This document shows, piece after piece, positions 7,633-16,887 of a stretch of 64,000 nt of DNA. Made by a program: the position numbers and the translations under genes. The first letter of the stretch is position 1. Each line of letters opens with the position of its first letter. This stretch comes from DYRB01 sp963802205 (GTDB taxonomy: Bacteria; Pseudomonadota; Gammaproteobacteria; Chromatiales; Chromatiaceae), in the NCBI GenBank assembly GCA_963802205.1, contig CAWDHW010000011.1, positions 62,001-126,000 on the forward strand, in the 5' to 3' direction. The notes under the pieces are model-generated. The model was not told the origin of the DNA and searched no databases. It saw only the letters and a program-made list of their open reading frames with translations.

Positions 7633-9783
7633 GTGCTGGATATCGGACGCATCTGGGCCCTGCGCGGCCCAAACATCTGGGGCGACTGCCCGGTCCTCGA
7701 ATTGCGCCTCGCCCTCTGCGGTATACCCGTCGGGTCCCCCGCGGAGACCCAGGACCGCGGCCAGACCCTCTGGCAGCGGCTGTGCCTTTGGCTCCCCGGG
7801 CTGGCGGGGCGTGGCGCCCCGGCGGATGCCTGCCAGGGCAGTGGCCTGGCGGAGACCTTCGTGCTCACCGCCCTGGAGATCCAGACCCTTGCCGGGTCGC
7901 GGGTGGCCCTGGGGCGGGTCGGGGCAGGGGAGGTCTCGGGGGTTTGCCTGATTGCCGTCGAATTCGACGAGGAGGCCGTCGGGCGTGCCTGTGTCGAGAC
8001 CACGCGGGCCCTGGTCGAGGCCGCCCTGGAGGATGCCGGCCCGACCCTGGCCGTTGAACTCCCCTTCGATCTCGACGCCGAGATCGCCCGCCTGCGGACC
8101 CTTTGCCAGGATGTCCACTTGGGCCCCAGCACCAGCGCCATCGCCCGTGCCGCCCGCGCCCGCAGCATCCCGGTCCGTCGCCTCGGCAAAGACAACTTGC
8201 TTCTGCTCGGGCACGCGGCGCGCCAGCGCCGGGTCTGGACCGCCGAGACCGACCGCACCGGGGCCATCGCCGAGGCCATCGCCCAGGACAAGGACCTGAC
8301 ACGGCTCCTGCTGGGGTCAGTGGGTGTACCGGTGCCCCGCGGCCATGCCGTCTGTAGCCCCGAGGATGCCTGGGACGCGGCCCAGGAGATCGGTCTGCCG
8401 GTGGTGATCAAGCCGCGCTTTGGCAACCACGGCCGCGGTATCAGCGCGGACCTCAACAGCCGCGAGCGGGTCGAGCAGGCCTTTGCCGCGGCCCTGACAG
8501 AGGGTACGGAGGTCCTGTGCGAGCGCCATATCCGCGGCGCCGATCATCGCCTGCTGGTGGTGGGGGACCGGGTAGTGGCCGCGGCCCTGCGCGAGCCGGC
8601 ACAGGTCTTTGGCGACGGTGAGGCGACAGTGTCCGAGTTGGTGGACCGCGTCAACCGCGACCCGCGGCGTAGCGACGGCCACGGCACGGTGCTCAGCGTC
8701 ATCAAGATCGATGACATCGCCCTGTCGGTCCTGGCGGAGCAGGGCTACGCGCCAGACGAGATCCCGCCCGCCGGCGTCAGGGTCCTGCTGCGCCAAACAG
8801 CGAACTTGAGTACCGGCGGGACGGCTACGGATGTCACCGATCAGGTACACCCGGAGGTGGCCGCCCGGGCGGTGGATGCCGCCCGGGTGGTCGGGCTCGA
8901 CATCGCCGGGGTGGACGTGCTGGCCCAGGACATTCGGGTCCCCTTGGAGTTGCAAGGTGGGGCCGTGGTAGAGGTCAATGCCGGGCCCGGGCTGCGCATG
9001 CACCTGGAGCCGTCCTCCGGGCGTCCGCGTCCGGTGGGGGAGGCGATCTGCGAAATGCTGTTCCCGCCCGGGGAGGATGGACGTGTCCCCATCGTCGCCG
9101 TGACCGGCAGTAATGGTACCGTCTCCGCGGCGGTCGCATTGATTGCCGGCGCTCTGCGCCGTCACGGGCGCCGGGTCGGCGTCGCCAGCCGTGCCGGCCT
9201 GTCTATCGGCGAGCGCCAGATCGAGCAGGGGGACTGTGCCCGCTCGGACAGTGCCTGTGCCGTGCTGCTCAATCCTCTGGTGGAGGTGGCGGTCCTGGTG
9301 ACCACGGTGGCGGATATTCGCCGCCAGGGGTTACCGTTCGACCGCTGCCAGGTGGCCGTGGTGATGGACGAGGGCACCGATCAGCTCGGCCAGCCCGGGG
9401 TGGCCACCGCAGATGACCTGATTCGGACGCAGCGCTGCCTGGTGGCTGCCGTCCCCACAGGCGGTACGGCTGTCCTCAACGCGGACGACCCGCGGGTGGC
9501 GGGCCTGGCAGGGGCCTGCGGTGGGGCCGTCCTGTGGTTCTCCCGCGACCCGACCAATCCCCTGGTGCGGGAGCACTGTGCCCGTGGCGGGCGCGCCCTG
9601 GTAGAGCAAGAGGGTCGGTTGGTCCTGGTGACCGCTGCATCTCGGGAGGATTTGGTGCCCCTGGCTTCCCTGGCGGGGGCGGGTCCCGCGGAGGCCCTCG
9701 CGGCGGCCGCGGCGGTCTTGGCACTTGGGCTGACGCCGGCGGCGGTGGCCGCCGGGTTGCGGGAGCCCGGGGCCCATCCTTAG
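7633..9783 (+). CDS. cyanophycin synthetase-like protein with degenerate Mur-ligase half (CphA2-like)
   Basis: The first two thirds match cyanophycin synthetase. An N-terminal domain opens with IWALRGPNIWGDCPVL, is followed by LGPSTSAIARAA, then by an ATP-grasp domain with VVIKPRFGNHGRG near residue 256 and RQTANLSTGGTATDVTDQ, and ends in VEVNAGPGLRMHLEPSSG. This half adds aspartate in known enzymes. The last third resembles the Mur-ligase half that adds arginine, but its P-loop reads GSNGTVSA where GTNGKTTT is expected (nt 9100-9129). The ETARGG motif is also lost, and the protein stops at 716 residues, about 150-170 short, without the Mur C-terminal domain. Cyanobacterial CphA2, which polymerises beta-Asp-Arg dipeptides, has lost the same parts. 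A betaproteobacterial-type second CphA is another possibility. GTG 7633 follows GGGGAG. No cyanophycinase is nearby. Confidence 0.85.
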   Translation: MLDIGRIWALRGPNIWGDCPVLELRLALCGIPVGSPAETQDRGQTLWQRLCLWLPGLAGRGAPADACQGSGLAETFVLTALEIQTLAGSRVALGRVGAGEVSGVCLIAVEFDEEAVGRACVETTRALVEAALEDAGPTLAVELPFDLDAEIARLRTLCQDVHLGPSTSAIARAARARSIPVRRLGKDNLLLLGHAARQRRVWTAETDRTGAIAEAIAQDKDLTRLLLGSVGVPVPRGHAVCSPEDAWDAAQEIGLPVVIKPRFGNHGRGISADLNSRERVEQAFAAALTEGTEVLCERHIRGADHRLLVVGDRVVAAALREPAQVFGDGEATVSELVDRVNRDPRRSDGHGTVLSVIKIDDIALSVLAEQGYAPDEIPPAGVRVLLRQTANLSTGGTATDVTDQVHPEVAARAVDAARVVGLDIAGVDVLAQDIRVPLELQGGAVVEVNAGPGLRMHLEPSSGRPRPVGEAICEMLFPPGEDGRVPIVAVTGSNGTVSAAVALIAGALRRHGRRVGVASRAGLSIGERQIEQGDCARSDSACAVLLNPLVEVAVLVTTVADIRRQGLPFDRCQVAVVMDEGTDQLGQPGVATADDLIRTQRCLVAAVPTGGTAVLNADDPRVAGLAGACGGAVLWFSRDPTNPLVREHCARGGRALVEQEGRLVLVTAASREDLVPLASLAGAGPAEALAAAAAVLALGLTPAAVAAGLREPGAHP

Positions 9784-9911
9784 AACGACCGCGCCTCAGA
9801 CCGACGAGGCCCGGTCCGCCGTGCAGATCCGGCTACGGTGCCGAAGGGACGTCATTCGACAGAAGTGACTCCCGGCCTGGCTCCTGCCCCGACGCCGGCA
9901 TCGGCCGCCCG

Positions 9912-11330
9912 TTACAGGGCATCCGAGGCGAAGTCCGCCAGGCGTGAGCGCTCCCCTCGCATCAGGGTGATGTGGCCGCCGTGGGGCCAGCCCTTGAAGC
10001 GGTCCACGACATAGGTCAGTCCAGAGGTGGTCTCGGTGAGGTAGGGGGTATCGATCTGGGAGATATTGCCCAGGCAGACGATCTTGGTACCTGGGCCGGC
10101 GCGGGTGATCAGGGTCTTCATCTGCTTGGCGGTGAGGTTTTGGGCCTCGTCGAGAATGATGTATTTCTTGAGGAAGGTCCGCCCGCGCATGAAGTTGAGC
10201 GACTGGATGCGGATGCGGTTGCGCAGTAGGTCGCCGGTGGCGGCGCGACCCCATTCGCCGCCCTCGTTCTGGTTGAGGACCTCCAGGTTGTCCATCAGAG
10301 CGCCCATCCAGGGCGTCATCTTTTCCTCCTCTGTGCCAGGCAGGAAGCCGATGTCCTCGCCCACCGGGACCGTGACCCTGGTCACGATGATCTCGCGGTA
10401 GATGTTGCGGTCCAGCACCTGGGTTAAGCCCGCAGCCAGGGCGAGCAGGGTCTTGCCGGTCCCGGCGGCCCCGAGCAGGGTGACGAAGTCGATGTCCGGG
10501 TCGAGCAGCATGTTCAGCGCGAAGTTCTGTTCGCGGTTGCGGGCGGTGATGCCCCAGATGTTGTGGCGGCTCGGGCGATAGTCGGTGACCAACTCGATCA
10601 CCGCCTCGGTGGGGGATCGCTTCTCCCGTACCATGGCCTCGAAGCCCCTTTCCTCCCCCAGATAGATGCACTGGTTGGTATACCAGGCGGCGATATCGGG
10701 GCCTGTGACCCGGTAGTAGGCGCGCCCCTCCTCCTTCCAGGAGTCCATGCCCTTCTCGTGGGTCTCCCAGAACGTCTCCGGCAGGGCGGCCATGCCCGTG
10801 TAGAGGAGGGCTGCATCGTCGAGCACCTGGTCGTTGGCGTAGTCCTCCGCCGGGATCCCGAGGACCGCCGCCTTGATGCGCAGGTTGATGTCCTTGGAGA
10901 CGATGACGACGGTGCGATCCGAGCGGAGTTCACGCAGGGCCTGCGCGGTGCCGAGCAGGTTGTTGTCGGCATTGGTCCCGGGTAGCGCCTCGGTGAGGCG
11001 CGGGCGCAGGTGCTCGGTCTGGAAGAAGAGCCGCCCGGTGGCGGGGAGGATGCGCCCGCCGGCGTCCGTGACCGGTGGGCTAACGGGGAGTCCGGCGTCG
11101 ATCTCGGCCTTATCGGCGCCTTGCATCAGGTGGTCGAGGAAACGACTTACCTGGCGCACATTACGCGCTACCTCGGACATCCCCTTCTTGGCCGCATCGA
11201 GTTCCTCCAGGACCACCATGGGCAGGAAGATGTCGTGCTCCTGGAAACGGAAGATGGCCGTGGGGTCGTGCATCAACACGTTGGTGTCGAGGACAAACAG
11301 GCAGGGCTTGCTGGGCTCGCGATGGATCAT
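9912..11330 (-). CDS. PIN-domain/PhoH-like ATPase
   Basis: This 472-residue protein joins an N-terminal PIN nuclease domain (LFVLDTNVLMHD at residues 11-22, with the first conserved Asp) to a C-terminal PhoH-type P-loop ATPase. The ATPase has Walker A GAAGTGKTLL near residue 286 and Walker B YIILDEAQNLT. Such PhoH2-type fusions are thought to be RNA-unwinding, RNA-cutting enzymes, and the physiological role is not settled. It is the last gene of a minus-strand series gcvR-bcp-phoH, with about 120 bases between it and the peroxiredoxin gene. Confidence 0.9.
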   Translation of the reverse strand: MIHREPSKPCLFVLDTNVLMHDPTAIFRFQEHDIFLPMVVLEELDAAKKGMSEVARNVRQVSRFLDHLMQGADKAEIDAGLPVSPPVTDAGGRILPATGRLFFQTEHLRPRLTEALPGTNADNNLLGTAQALRELRSDRTVVIVSKDINLRIKAAVLGIPAEDYANDQVLDDAALLYTGMAALPETFWETHEKGMDSWKEEGRAYYRVTGPDIAAWYTNQCIYLGEERGFEAMVREKRSPTEAVIELVTDYRPSRHNIWGITARNREQNFALNMLLDPDIDFVTLLGAAGTGKTLLALAAGLTQVLDRNIYREIIVTRVTVPVGEDIGFLPGTEEEKMTPWMGALMDNLEVLNQNEGGEWGRAATGDLLRNRIRIQSLNFMRGRTFLKKYIILDEAQNLTAKQMKTLITRAGPGTKIVCLGNISQIDTPYLTETTSGLTYVVDRFKGWPHGGHITLMRGERSRLADFASDAL

Positions 11331-11452
11331 CGAGTGGCTCTGGGTCTGGGGGCGCAGAAGGGGGTTGCGTTGGTGAAGGCCGGATCTTGCCCAAGGGCTT
11401 TCAGCTTGTCGTTCTTGGTTCTTTCAAGCGAACCATGCTCTTAACCAAAAAC

Positions 11453-11968
11453 TCAAAACGAAAAATTCACGACGACTGCGTCTACCCGGGGCACTGCTTC
11501 GGCAGCGAGGGCCTGGGCCGCGGCCAGGACCTCGTCCACGTGCCCCTTGACCTTGACGCCGCGCCATTCACGGCGCAGGCGCCCGGCGCGGTCGAACAGA
11601 AAGGTGCTGCGCTCAACCCCGAAGGACTCGCGCCCGTAGAGCTTCTTGAGTTTGATGACGTCGCAGGCGTGGCACAGGGCCTCGTCGGCATCGCTCAACA
11701 GGTCGAAGGGGAATCCCTGCTTGGCCTTGAAGTTCTCCTGGGCCTTGAGCCCGTCCCGGGAGGCGCCGAGGATGCGGGTTTCGGCGGCGGCGAACCCAGC
11801 GGCGGCATCGCGGAAGCCCTGGCCTTCGAGGGTGCAGCCGGGGGTGCTCGCCTTGGGGTAGAAATACAGGACCAGGTGCCGGTCGCCCAGGTCCGCCAGC
11901 CGCAGCCTCTGGCCCCCGGTGGCAGGGAGGCTGAGGTCGGGGATGGGGTCGCCAATACTCAGGGTCAT
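11453..11968 (-). CDS. bcp: peroxiredoxin of the Bcp/PrxQ family
   Basis: This is a thiol peroxidase that reduces hydrogen peroxide and alkyl hydroperoxides. The 171-residue thioredoxin-fold protein has the peroxidatic cysteine in STPGCTLEG (Cys45). Many Bcp/PrxQ proteins have a resolving cysteine five residues later. Here that position is glycine (CTLEGQG), so this may work as a 1-Cys enzyme or use another cysteine such as those in LCHACDV. It lies four bases after gcvR, the same pair as gcvR-bcp in E. coli. The last 20 residues go beyond the usual family end. Confidence 0.9.
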   Translation of the reverse strand: MTLSIGDPIPDLSLPATGGQRLRLADLGDRHLVLYFYPKASTPGCTLEGQGFRDAAAGFAAAETRILGASRDGLKAQENFKAKQGFPFDLLSDADEALCHACDVIKLKKLYGRESFGVERSTFLFDRAGRLRREWRGVKVKGHVDEVLAAAQALAAEAVPRVDAVVVNFSF

Positions 11969-11972
11969 CCCA

Positions 11973-12512
11973 TCAGCCCTTGATCGGCTCGAGGACAGCG
12001 TCGAGGTTGAGCCCGTCGCAGTAGTCCATAAACTCGTCGCGCAGGCCGGCGATGTGCACCGAAGCGGGGATGCCCACGGTCATGTGGACCGTGAACATCG
12101 GGGTGCCGGTATGGGCGGCGGCATAGCTGCTGGTGCCCATGTCCTCGATGTTGATCCCGCGGTCGGAGAAGAACCCGGCGAGGTTGTTGACGATGCCGGG
12201 GTGGTCCATGGAGATGACATCCACCGCGTAGGGTAGCAGGTTGCCGCCCACGGCCCGCGGGCCGGTACGCTTGGAGATGATGGTCATGCCGAGTTGCCGG
12301 CCCAGATCGGGCAGGGTGTTCTCGACCTTGGCCAAGGTGTTCCATTTGCCCTCGACCAGGAGCATGACGGCAAACTCGCCGCCAAGGACCGCCATGCGGC
12401 TGTCTTCGATGTTGCACCCGGCCTCCAGGAGGACCTTGGAGAGCTGGCTGACGATGCCGGGGCGATCTTCGCCGAGGGCGGAGAGGACGAGGTAGGTCTT
12501 CTGGGTGGCCAT
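11973..12512 (-). CDS. gcvR: GcvR-like ACT-domain regulator
   Basis: The 179-residue protein consists of two ACT domains (about residues 6-80, LVLSALGEDRPGIVSQLS, and 95-170, VISMDHPGIVNNLA). In E. coli GcvR represses the glycine cleavage operon by binding GcvA. No other DNA-binding domain is seen. The gene is divergent from dapA and followed by bcp, exactly the E. coli layout, which supports the name. Whether it senses glycine here is inferred. Confidence 0.85.
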   Translation of the reverse strand: MATQKTYLVLSALGEDRPGIVSQLSKVLLEAGCNIEDSRMAVLGGEFAVMLLVEGKWNTLAKVENTLPDLGRQLGMTIISKRTGPRAVGGNLLPYAVDVISMDHPGIVNNLAGFFSDRGINIEDMGTSSYAAAHTGTPMFTVHMTVGIPASVHIAGLRDEFMDYCDGLNLDAVLEPIKG

Positions 12513-12765
12513 GGGGTACCGTGGGTCTGAAGCTGCTTATTGAGCTGAGGGCGACGGGTGGGGCCGCTGGCCACATCAATCACCGCCATTGGCGAGCCTT
12601 CTACCCGATCACGGCCCTCGCCACAAGTCGCGATATATCGGCGGTCGGTCGAGTGCGGCCCCCGGTTGCGTCGATCAGCCCTTGCGCCGAAGGTGACCGC
12701 AGTTGTGTTGCCGCCGCGGGGCAAGCTACCATGCCACAGTTTTTCGGTCGCTTTGGAGCCCCTCC

Positions 12766-13650
12766 ATGTTTCGCGTTCGCGGCAGCATCGTTGCACTCAT
12801 CACCCCCATGCACACCGACGGTCGGGTGGATGAAGATGCCCTTGGGCGTTTGGTGGAATGGCACATCGCAGAAGGCACGGCGGCCATCGTCGCGGTGGGG
12901 ACCACCGGCGAGTCGGCGACCCTGGACGAGGACGAGCATTGCGAGGTGATCCGGCGCACTGTTGAATTCGCCGCAGGGCGCGTTCCGGTCATCGGCGGGA
13001 CCGGGGCCAATGCCACCAGCGAGGCCATCCGCTTGACCCGCTGCGCTGCGGCCGCCGGTGCCGATGCCGCCCTCCTGGTCACTCCCTATTACAACAAGCC
13101 CACCCAGCAGGGGCTGTATCTCCATCACAGGGCCGTGGCCGAGGCGGTCGACATCCCTCAGATCCTCTACAACGTTCCAGGACGAACCGCCTGCGACATG
13201 ACCCCGGAGACCGCGGGGCGCCTTTCGGAGGTGGCCAATATTGTCGGGCTCAAGGAGGCGACCGGCGACCTGAATCGGCTGCCGCGCCTGCGCGAGCTGT
13301 GCGGGCCTGACTTCCTGCTCTACAGCGGCGACGACGCCACCGGATGTGAGTTCGTTTTGCGCGGCGGTGACGGGGTGATCTCGGTGACCAACAACGTGGC
13401 CCCGGGGCCGATGGCACGGATGTGCGCCGCGGCCCTGGCCGGTGACCGAGAGGCCGCCATGGCCATCAACGCACGGCTCGACCCGCTTCACCATGATCTG
13501 TTCGTGCAGTCGAACCCGATCCCCGTCAAGTGGGCCATGGCCGAGTTGGGTCGGGCCGGTCGAGGGATTCGCCTGCCGCTGACCTGGCTGACCGATGACC
13601 TCCAGCCGCGGGTGCGCGAGGCGATGCGTCATGCCGGAATCCTCGCTTAG
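12766..13650 (+). CDS. dapA: 4-hydroxy-tetrahydrodipicolinate synthase DapA
   Basis: DapA condenses pyruvate with aspartate semialdehyde, the first committed step to lysine and diaminopimelate. The 294-residue TIM barrel shows the Schiff-base Lys163 in GLKEATG, Tyr135 in ILYNVPGRT, and the GTTGES loop at 45-50. ATG 12766 is preceded by GGAG at 12755-12758. The longer upstream frame (from 12703) is not family-like. It shares a divergent intergenic region with gcvR and is followed by bamC, as in E. coli. Confidence 0.97.
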   Translation: MFRVRGSIVALITPMHTDGRVDEDALGRLVEWHIAEGTAAIVAVGTTGESATLDEDEHCEVIRRTVEFAAGRVPVIGGTGANATSEAIRLTRCAAAAGADAALLVTPYYNKPTQQGLYLHHRAVAEAVDIPQILYNVPGRTACDMTPETAGRLSEVANIVGLKEATGDLNRLPRLRELCGPDFLLYSGDDATGCEFVLRGGDGVISVTNNVAPGPMARMCAAALAGDREAAMAINARLDPLHHDLFVQSNPIPVKWAMAELGRAGRGIRLPLTWLTDDLQPRVREAMRHAGILA

Positions 13651-13675
13651 GGAAGCGCTGATTAAAGCGCTTCCC
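13650..13675 (+). terminator. hairpin directly after dapA
   Basis: A perfect 10-bp stem (gggaagcgct / agcgcttccc) with a six-base loop starts on the last base of the dapA stop codon. There is no T run, so a role in termination or in protecting the mRNA 3' end is inferred. Its gctgattaaagc core also appears in the neighbouring repeat element. Confidence 0.5.
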
Positions 13676-13695
13676 GTGCGGGGCAGGGATGCCCA

Positions 13696-13800
13696 GCCGT
13701 TTTCAACGGCTGTAAGCCGTTGAAAACGGAGCGCCCCGGGAGTCGCGCCTCGCGGGGCGCGAGCTGATTAAAGCCAAGGATGGCTTTAATCAGCGTCTCC
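13696..13800. repeat. 105-bp triple-hairpin intergenic repeat, copy 1
   Basis: The element holds three inverted repeats. The first has arms 13697-13710 and 13716-13729 (14 bp, perfect). The second has arms 13731-13738 and 13753-13760 (8 bp). The third has arms 13763-13776 and 13781-13794 (14 bp, perfect). A second copy at 42112-42216 differs at only three of 105 positions. It lies between dapA and bamC and resembles a REP/BIME-like or MITE-like element. Confidence 0.9.
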
Positions 13801-13878
13801 TAGGTCGCGGCCTACTCCCCAGTGATTGGCCCATTCTCCGAACCGTTCACGAGCGCCCCACGCGCGAGGCGAGACGAT

Positions 13879-15030
13879 ATGCGAATCCCTTCCCACATGC
13901 TGGTCGCGGTAATCCTCGGGCTGCTATTGACCGGCTGCAGCTCTATGGACGAGATCCTTCCGGATCAAACGGTTGCCTACAAGAAGCAACGCGAGGCGAC
14001 GCAGAATCTGGAGGTTCCGCCGGACCTGTCAAAGGGTGAATTCAACGACGCCCTCGATGTCCCCGCCACCGGATCGGCGACCTACTCCGAATACACCGGT
14101 GAGCGCTCCAAGCGCCGGCAGACGGCGGGCAGCGGGGAGGTCCTCCCCGAGGTCCAGAACGTGGATCTGCGCCGCGAGGGCAACAACCGCTGGTTGGAGG
14201 TCGCCGCACCCCCAGCAGCGGTGTGGCCGCGGGTGGTCAGCTTCTGGCGCGAGCAGGGGATCTTGTTGGTGGAGGAAAACCCGACGGTTGGCGTCATGAA
14301 GACCGACTGGATCGAGAACCGTGCCGAGATTCGCCAGGATTTCATCGCCCGGATGCTGCGCAAGGTTGCCGATGGCATCTACTCCACCTCCAAGCGTGAC
14401 CAGTTCCGGGTGCGCCTTGAGCGCGGTCCCAAGGACGCGACCGAGATCCACATGACCCATACCGCCATGGAGGAGCGGCTCTTGCGCAACGTCGCTGGCG
14501 AAGAGGCCCAAGGCGTTTGGGAGCCGGCCCCGAGCGATCCCGGCAAGGAGGCGGAGATGCTGCGCCGGCTCATGGTTTACCTGGGGGTCACCGAGAAGCG
14601 CGCGGCCAATGCCGCTGCCGGTGCGGATGCCGGGGCCGGGCCGGCCGTCGCGCGCCCGACCACGGCACGGATGGTCCCGGATGGGGCTGGCTCGGCCCTG
14701 GTGATCTCTGAAGAGTTCCGCCGCGCCTGGCGTCAGACTGGGGTGGCCCTGGATCGTGTCGGCTTTGCCGTCGAGGACCGGGACATGAGCAACGGGACCT
14801 ACTTTGTGCGTTACGACCCGGGTTCCGAGAGTACGCAGAAGAAGGAGGGCTTCTTCTCGAAGATGGCCTTCTGGCGCGGCAAGGACATAGACCCGGTCAA
14901 GAAGTATCAGGTCAAGTTGGTCGAGGCCGGTGCCGAGACCAGGCTGACGGTGCTCGATGCGGCCGGGCAACGCGACGATAGCCCCGGCGGGAAAAAGATC
15001 CTCAGCCTGTTGCAGGAACAGATCCGTTAG
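13879..15030 (+). CDS. bamC: outer membrane assembly lipoprotein BamC
   Basis: BamC (NlpB) is an accessory lipoprotein of the BAM complex, which inserts beta-barrel proteins into the outer membrane. From ATG 13879 the 383-residue protein has a signal peptide with lipobox LLTGC (Cys20). A flexible N-terminal region follows (the DLSKGEF area that contacts BamD), then two helix-grip domains. The upstream frame from 13822 adds a non-signal extension, so it was not used. GAGG at 13866-13869 serves as ribosome site. dapA-bamC is the conserved order. Confidence 0.9.
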   Translation: MRIPSHMLVAVILGLLLTGCSSMDEILPDQTVAYKKQREATQNLEVPPDLSKGEFNDALDVPATGSATYSEYTGERSKRRQTAGSGEVLPEVQNVDLRREGNNRWLEVAAPPAAVWPRVVSFWREQGILLVEENPTVGVMKTDWIENRAEIRQDFIARMLRKVADGIYSTSKRDQFRVRLERGPKDATEIHMTHTAMEERLLRNVAGEEAQGVWEPAPSDPGKEAEMLRRLMVYLGVTEKRAANAAAGADAGAGPAVARPTTARMVPDGAGSALVISEEFRRAWRQTGVALDRVGFAVEDRDMSNGTYFVRYDPGSESTQKKEGFFSKMAFWRGKDIDPVKKYQVKLVEAGAETRLTVLDAAGQRDDSPGGKKILSLLQEQIR

Positions 15031-15318
15031 GCGGCTGTAATACGATGAGGCGATAGACAAGCCTGCCAAGGATGGCGGCCCCGATCGCGCTGTGTTTGGC
15101 GCTAGTGGACCCGGTCGGAGTAGTCCGCGACGCCCACCGACGGGGCGGCCAAGAAGCGTGCGGCCGAGATCTCAATTGGGTCTTCCTGCTGGGGACCAGC
15201 GGTAATATCCGGCACCCGGGGGCGCTTCTACTTTCGTTGTTGGGGGCCGCCACGGGGCTTGTGCCGCCCGGCCCTTAGGCTGCGTCTTCATTTTACGCCC
15301 GTACCACCCGGAGCCCTC

Positions 15319-16779
15319 ATGTCCATCGACTGGAGCCGGTACCCCTGTGAAGGCCTGTATGACGAGCTGATCGCTGCCCCTGGGCGGGCCCGCGCCTTTG
15401 CCGCCAATCTGGCGGCAGACCTGGCCGGGCTCGGCGGCGAGGAACTGGTGGCGCGACAACAGGCGGCAAACGTCGCCATCCAGGAGATGGGCATCACCTT
15501 CACCGTCTACTCGGAGGAGGGCGGGACCATTGATCGCGCCTGGCCCTTCGACATCATCCCGCGGATCATCCCGGAATCGGAATGGCGACGGGTGGAGGCT
15601 GGGCTCAAACAGCGGGTGCAGGCCCTCAATCTCTTCATCGACGACCTCTACCATCGGCAGAAGATCGTCACCGACGGGGTCTTCCCCCGCGAGGTCTTGT
15701 CCAAGTCGGTGAACTTCCGGCCACAGTGTGTAGGGGTTGATCCCCCCCTGGGGGTCTGGGCCCACATCTGCGGGTCCGATCTGGTGCGCGATGGCGATGG
15801 GACCCTCTACGTCCTGGAGGACAACCTGCGCGTCCCCTCCGGGGTTTCTTACATGCTGGAGAACCGCCTGGTGACCAAGCGGGTCTTTCCCGAGCTGTTC
15901 GACCACTATCGGCCCCTGCCGGTGGACGACTACCCCTCCCAGCTCTTCGATACCTTGGCGGCCCTGTCGCCGCGCCCGGGGGACTATCCTCGGGTGGTGG
16001 TCCTGACCCCGGGAATCTATAACTCGGCCTATTTTGAGCACGCCTACCTGGCTCAACAGATGGGGTGCGAGCTGGTGGAGGGGCGCGACCTCTACGTCGG
16101 AGCGGACGACTGCGTCTACATGCGCACGGTCGATGGGCCGGAGCGGGTGGATGTGATTTACCGCCGCATCGACGACCTGTATCTGGACCCAGATGCCTTC
16201 CTGCCGGAATCGACCCTCGGGGTGCGCGGATTGCTGCGGGCCTGGAAGGCGGGCAAGGTCGCACTGGCCAATGCCCCCGGGGCGGGGGTGGCGGACGATA
16301 AGGTGGTCTACGCCTTCGTGCCTGAGATCATCCGCTACTACCTGGCGGAGGACCCTGTCATCCCCAACGTCCCTACCCACCGCTGCATGGAACCGGAGGC
16401 GTTGCGCTATGTCCTCGAACACCTGGCGGAGCTGGTGGTGAAGCCGGCCAACGAGTCTGGCGGCTACGGGATGCTGGTGGGGCCGGCCTCCACCGCCGCG
16501 GAGCGCGAGCACTTCTTGCGCCTGGTGGCCGCCGACCCGCGTAACTACATTGCCCAGCCCACCCTGCGTCTGTCTACAGTCCCGACCCTGGTGGAGGCGG
16601 ACCTGGAACCGCGGCATGTGGACTTGCGCCCCTTTGTTCTGTCCGCAGACCGCCAGTTGGTCACCATGGGCGGCCTGACCCGCGTGGCCCTGCGCAAGGG
16701 GTCCCTGGTGGTCAATTCCTCCCAGGGTGGGGGCAGTAAGGACACCTGGATAGTCCCCGAGGAGACCGGCGGGGCTTGA
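15319..16779 (+). CDS. circularly permuted ATP-grasp type 2 protein
   Basis: The 486-residue protein belongs to the circularly permuted ATP-grasp family (formerly DUF404/DUF407). Typical blocks are QQAANVAIQEMGITFTVY near the N-terminus, IPRIIPESEW, LFIDDLYH, GVWAHICGSDLVRDGDG, ILTPG-like VVLTPGIYNSAYFEHAYLA, and VVKPANESGGYGM near the ATP site. Members are presumed peptide or carboxylate ligases of unknown substrate. They are usually followed by an alpha-E (DUF403) gene and a transglutaminase-like gene. Here neither partner is adjacent, because the next gene runs on the other strand. ATG 15319 is preceded by GGAG at 15310-15313. Confidence 0.88.
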   Translation: MSIDWSRYPCEGLYDELIAAPGRARAFAANLAADLAGLGGEELVARQQAANVAIQEMGITFTVYSEEGGTIDRAWPFDIIPRIIPESEWRRVEAGLKQRVQALNLFIDDLYHRQKIVTDGVFPREVLSKSVNFRPQCVGVDPPLGVWAHICGSDLVRDGDGTLYVLEDNLRVPSGVSYMLENRLVTKRVFPELFDHYRPLPVDDYPSQLFDTLAALSPRPGDYPRVVVLTPGIYNSAYFEHAYLAQQMGCELVEGRDLYVGADDCVYMRTVDGPERVDVIYRRIDDLYLDPDAFLPESTLGVRGLLRAWKAGKVALANAPGAGVADDKVVYAFVPEIIRYYLAEDPVIPNVPTHRCMEPEALRYVLEHLAELVVKPANESGGYGMLVGPASTAAEREHFLRLVAADPRNYIAQPTLRLSTVPTLVEADLEPRHVDLRPFVLSADRQLVTMGGLTRVALRKGSLVVNSSQGGGSKDTWIVPEETGGA

Positions 16780-16887
16780 GTGATGCTGTCAGCGATCTGA
16801 ATGATCGGCCTTGCACCATGGCTAGCCCGCCGCTTACCGTCCCCGGCCCTGGGTCCCGGCGTCCTGCGGGCAAAACGGCGATAGACG

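Noticed and set aside
12703..12765. Longer DapA start
   Set aside because: The extra 21 residues are not found in DapA, and GGAG is placed correctly for ATG 12766.
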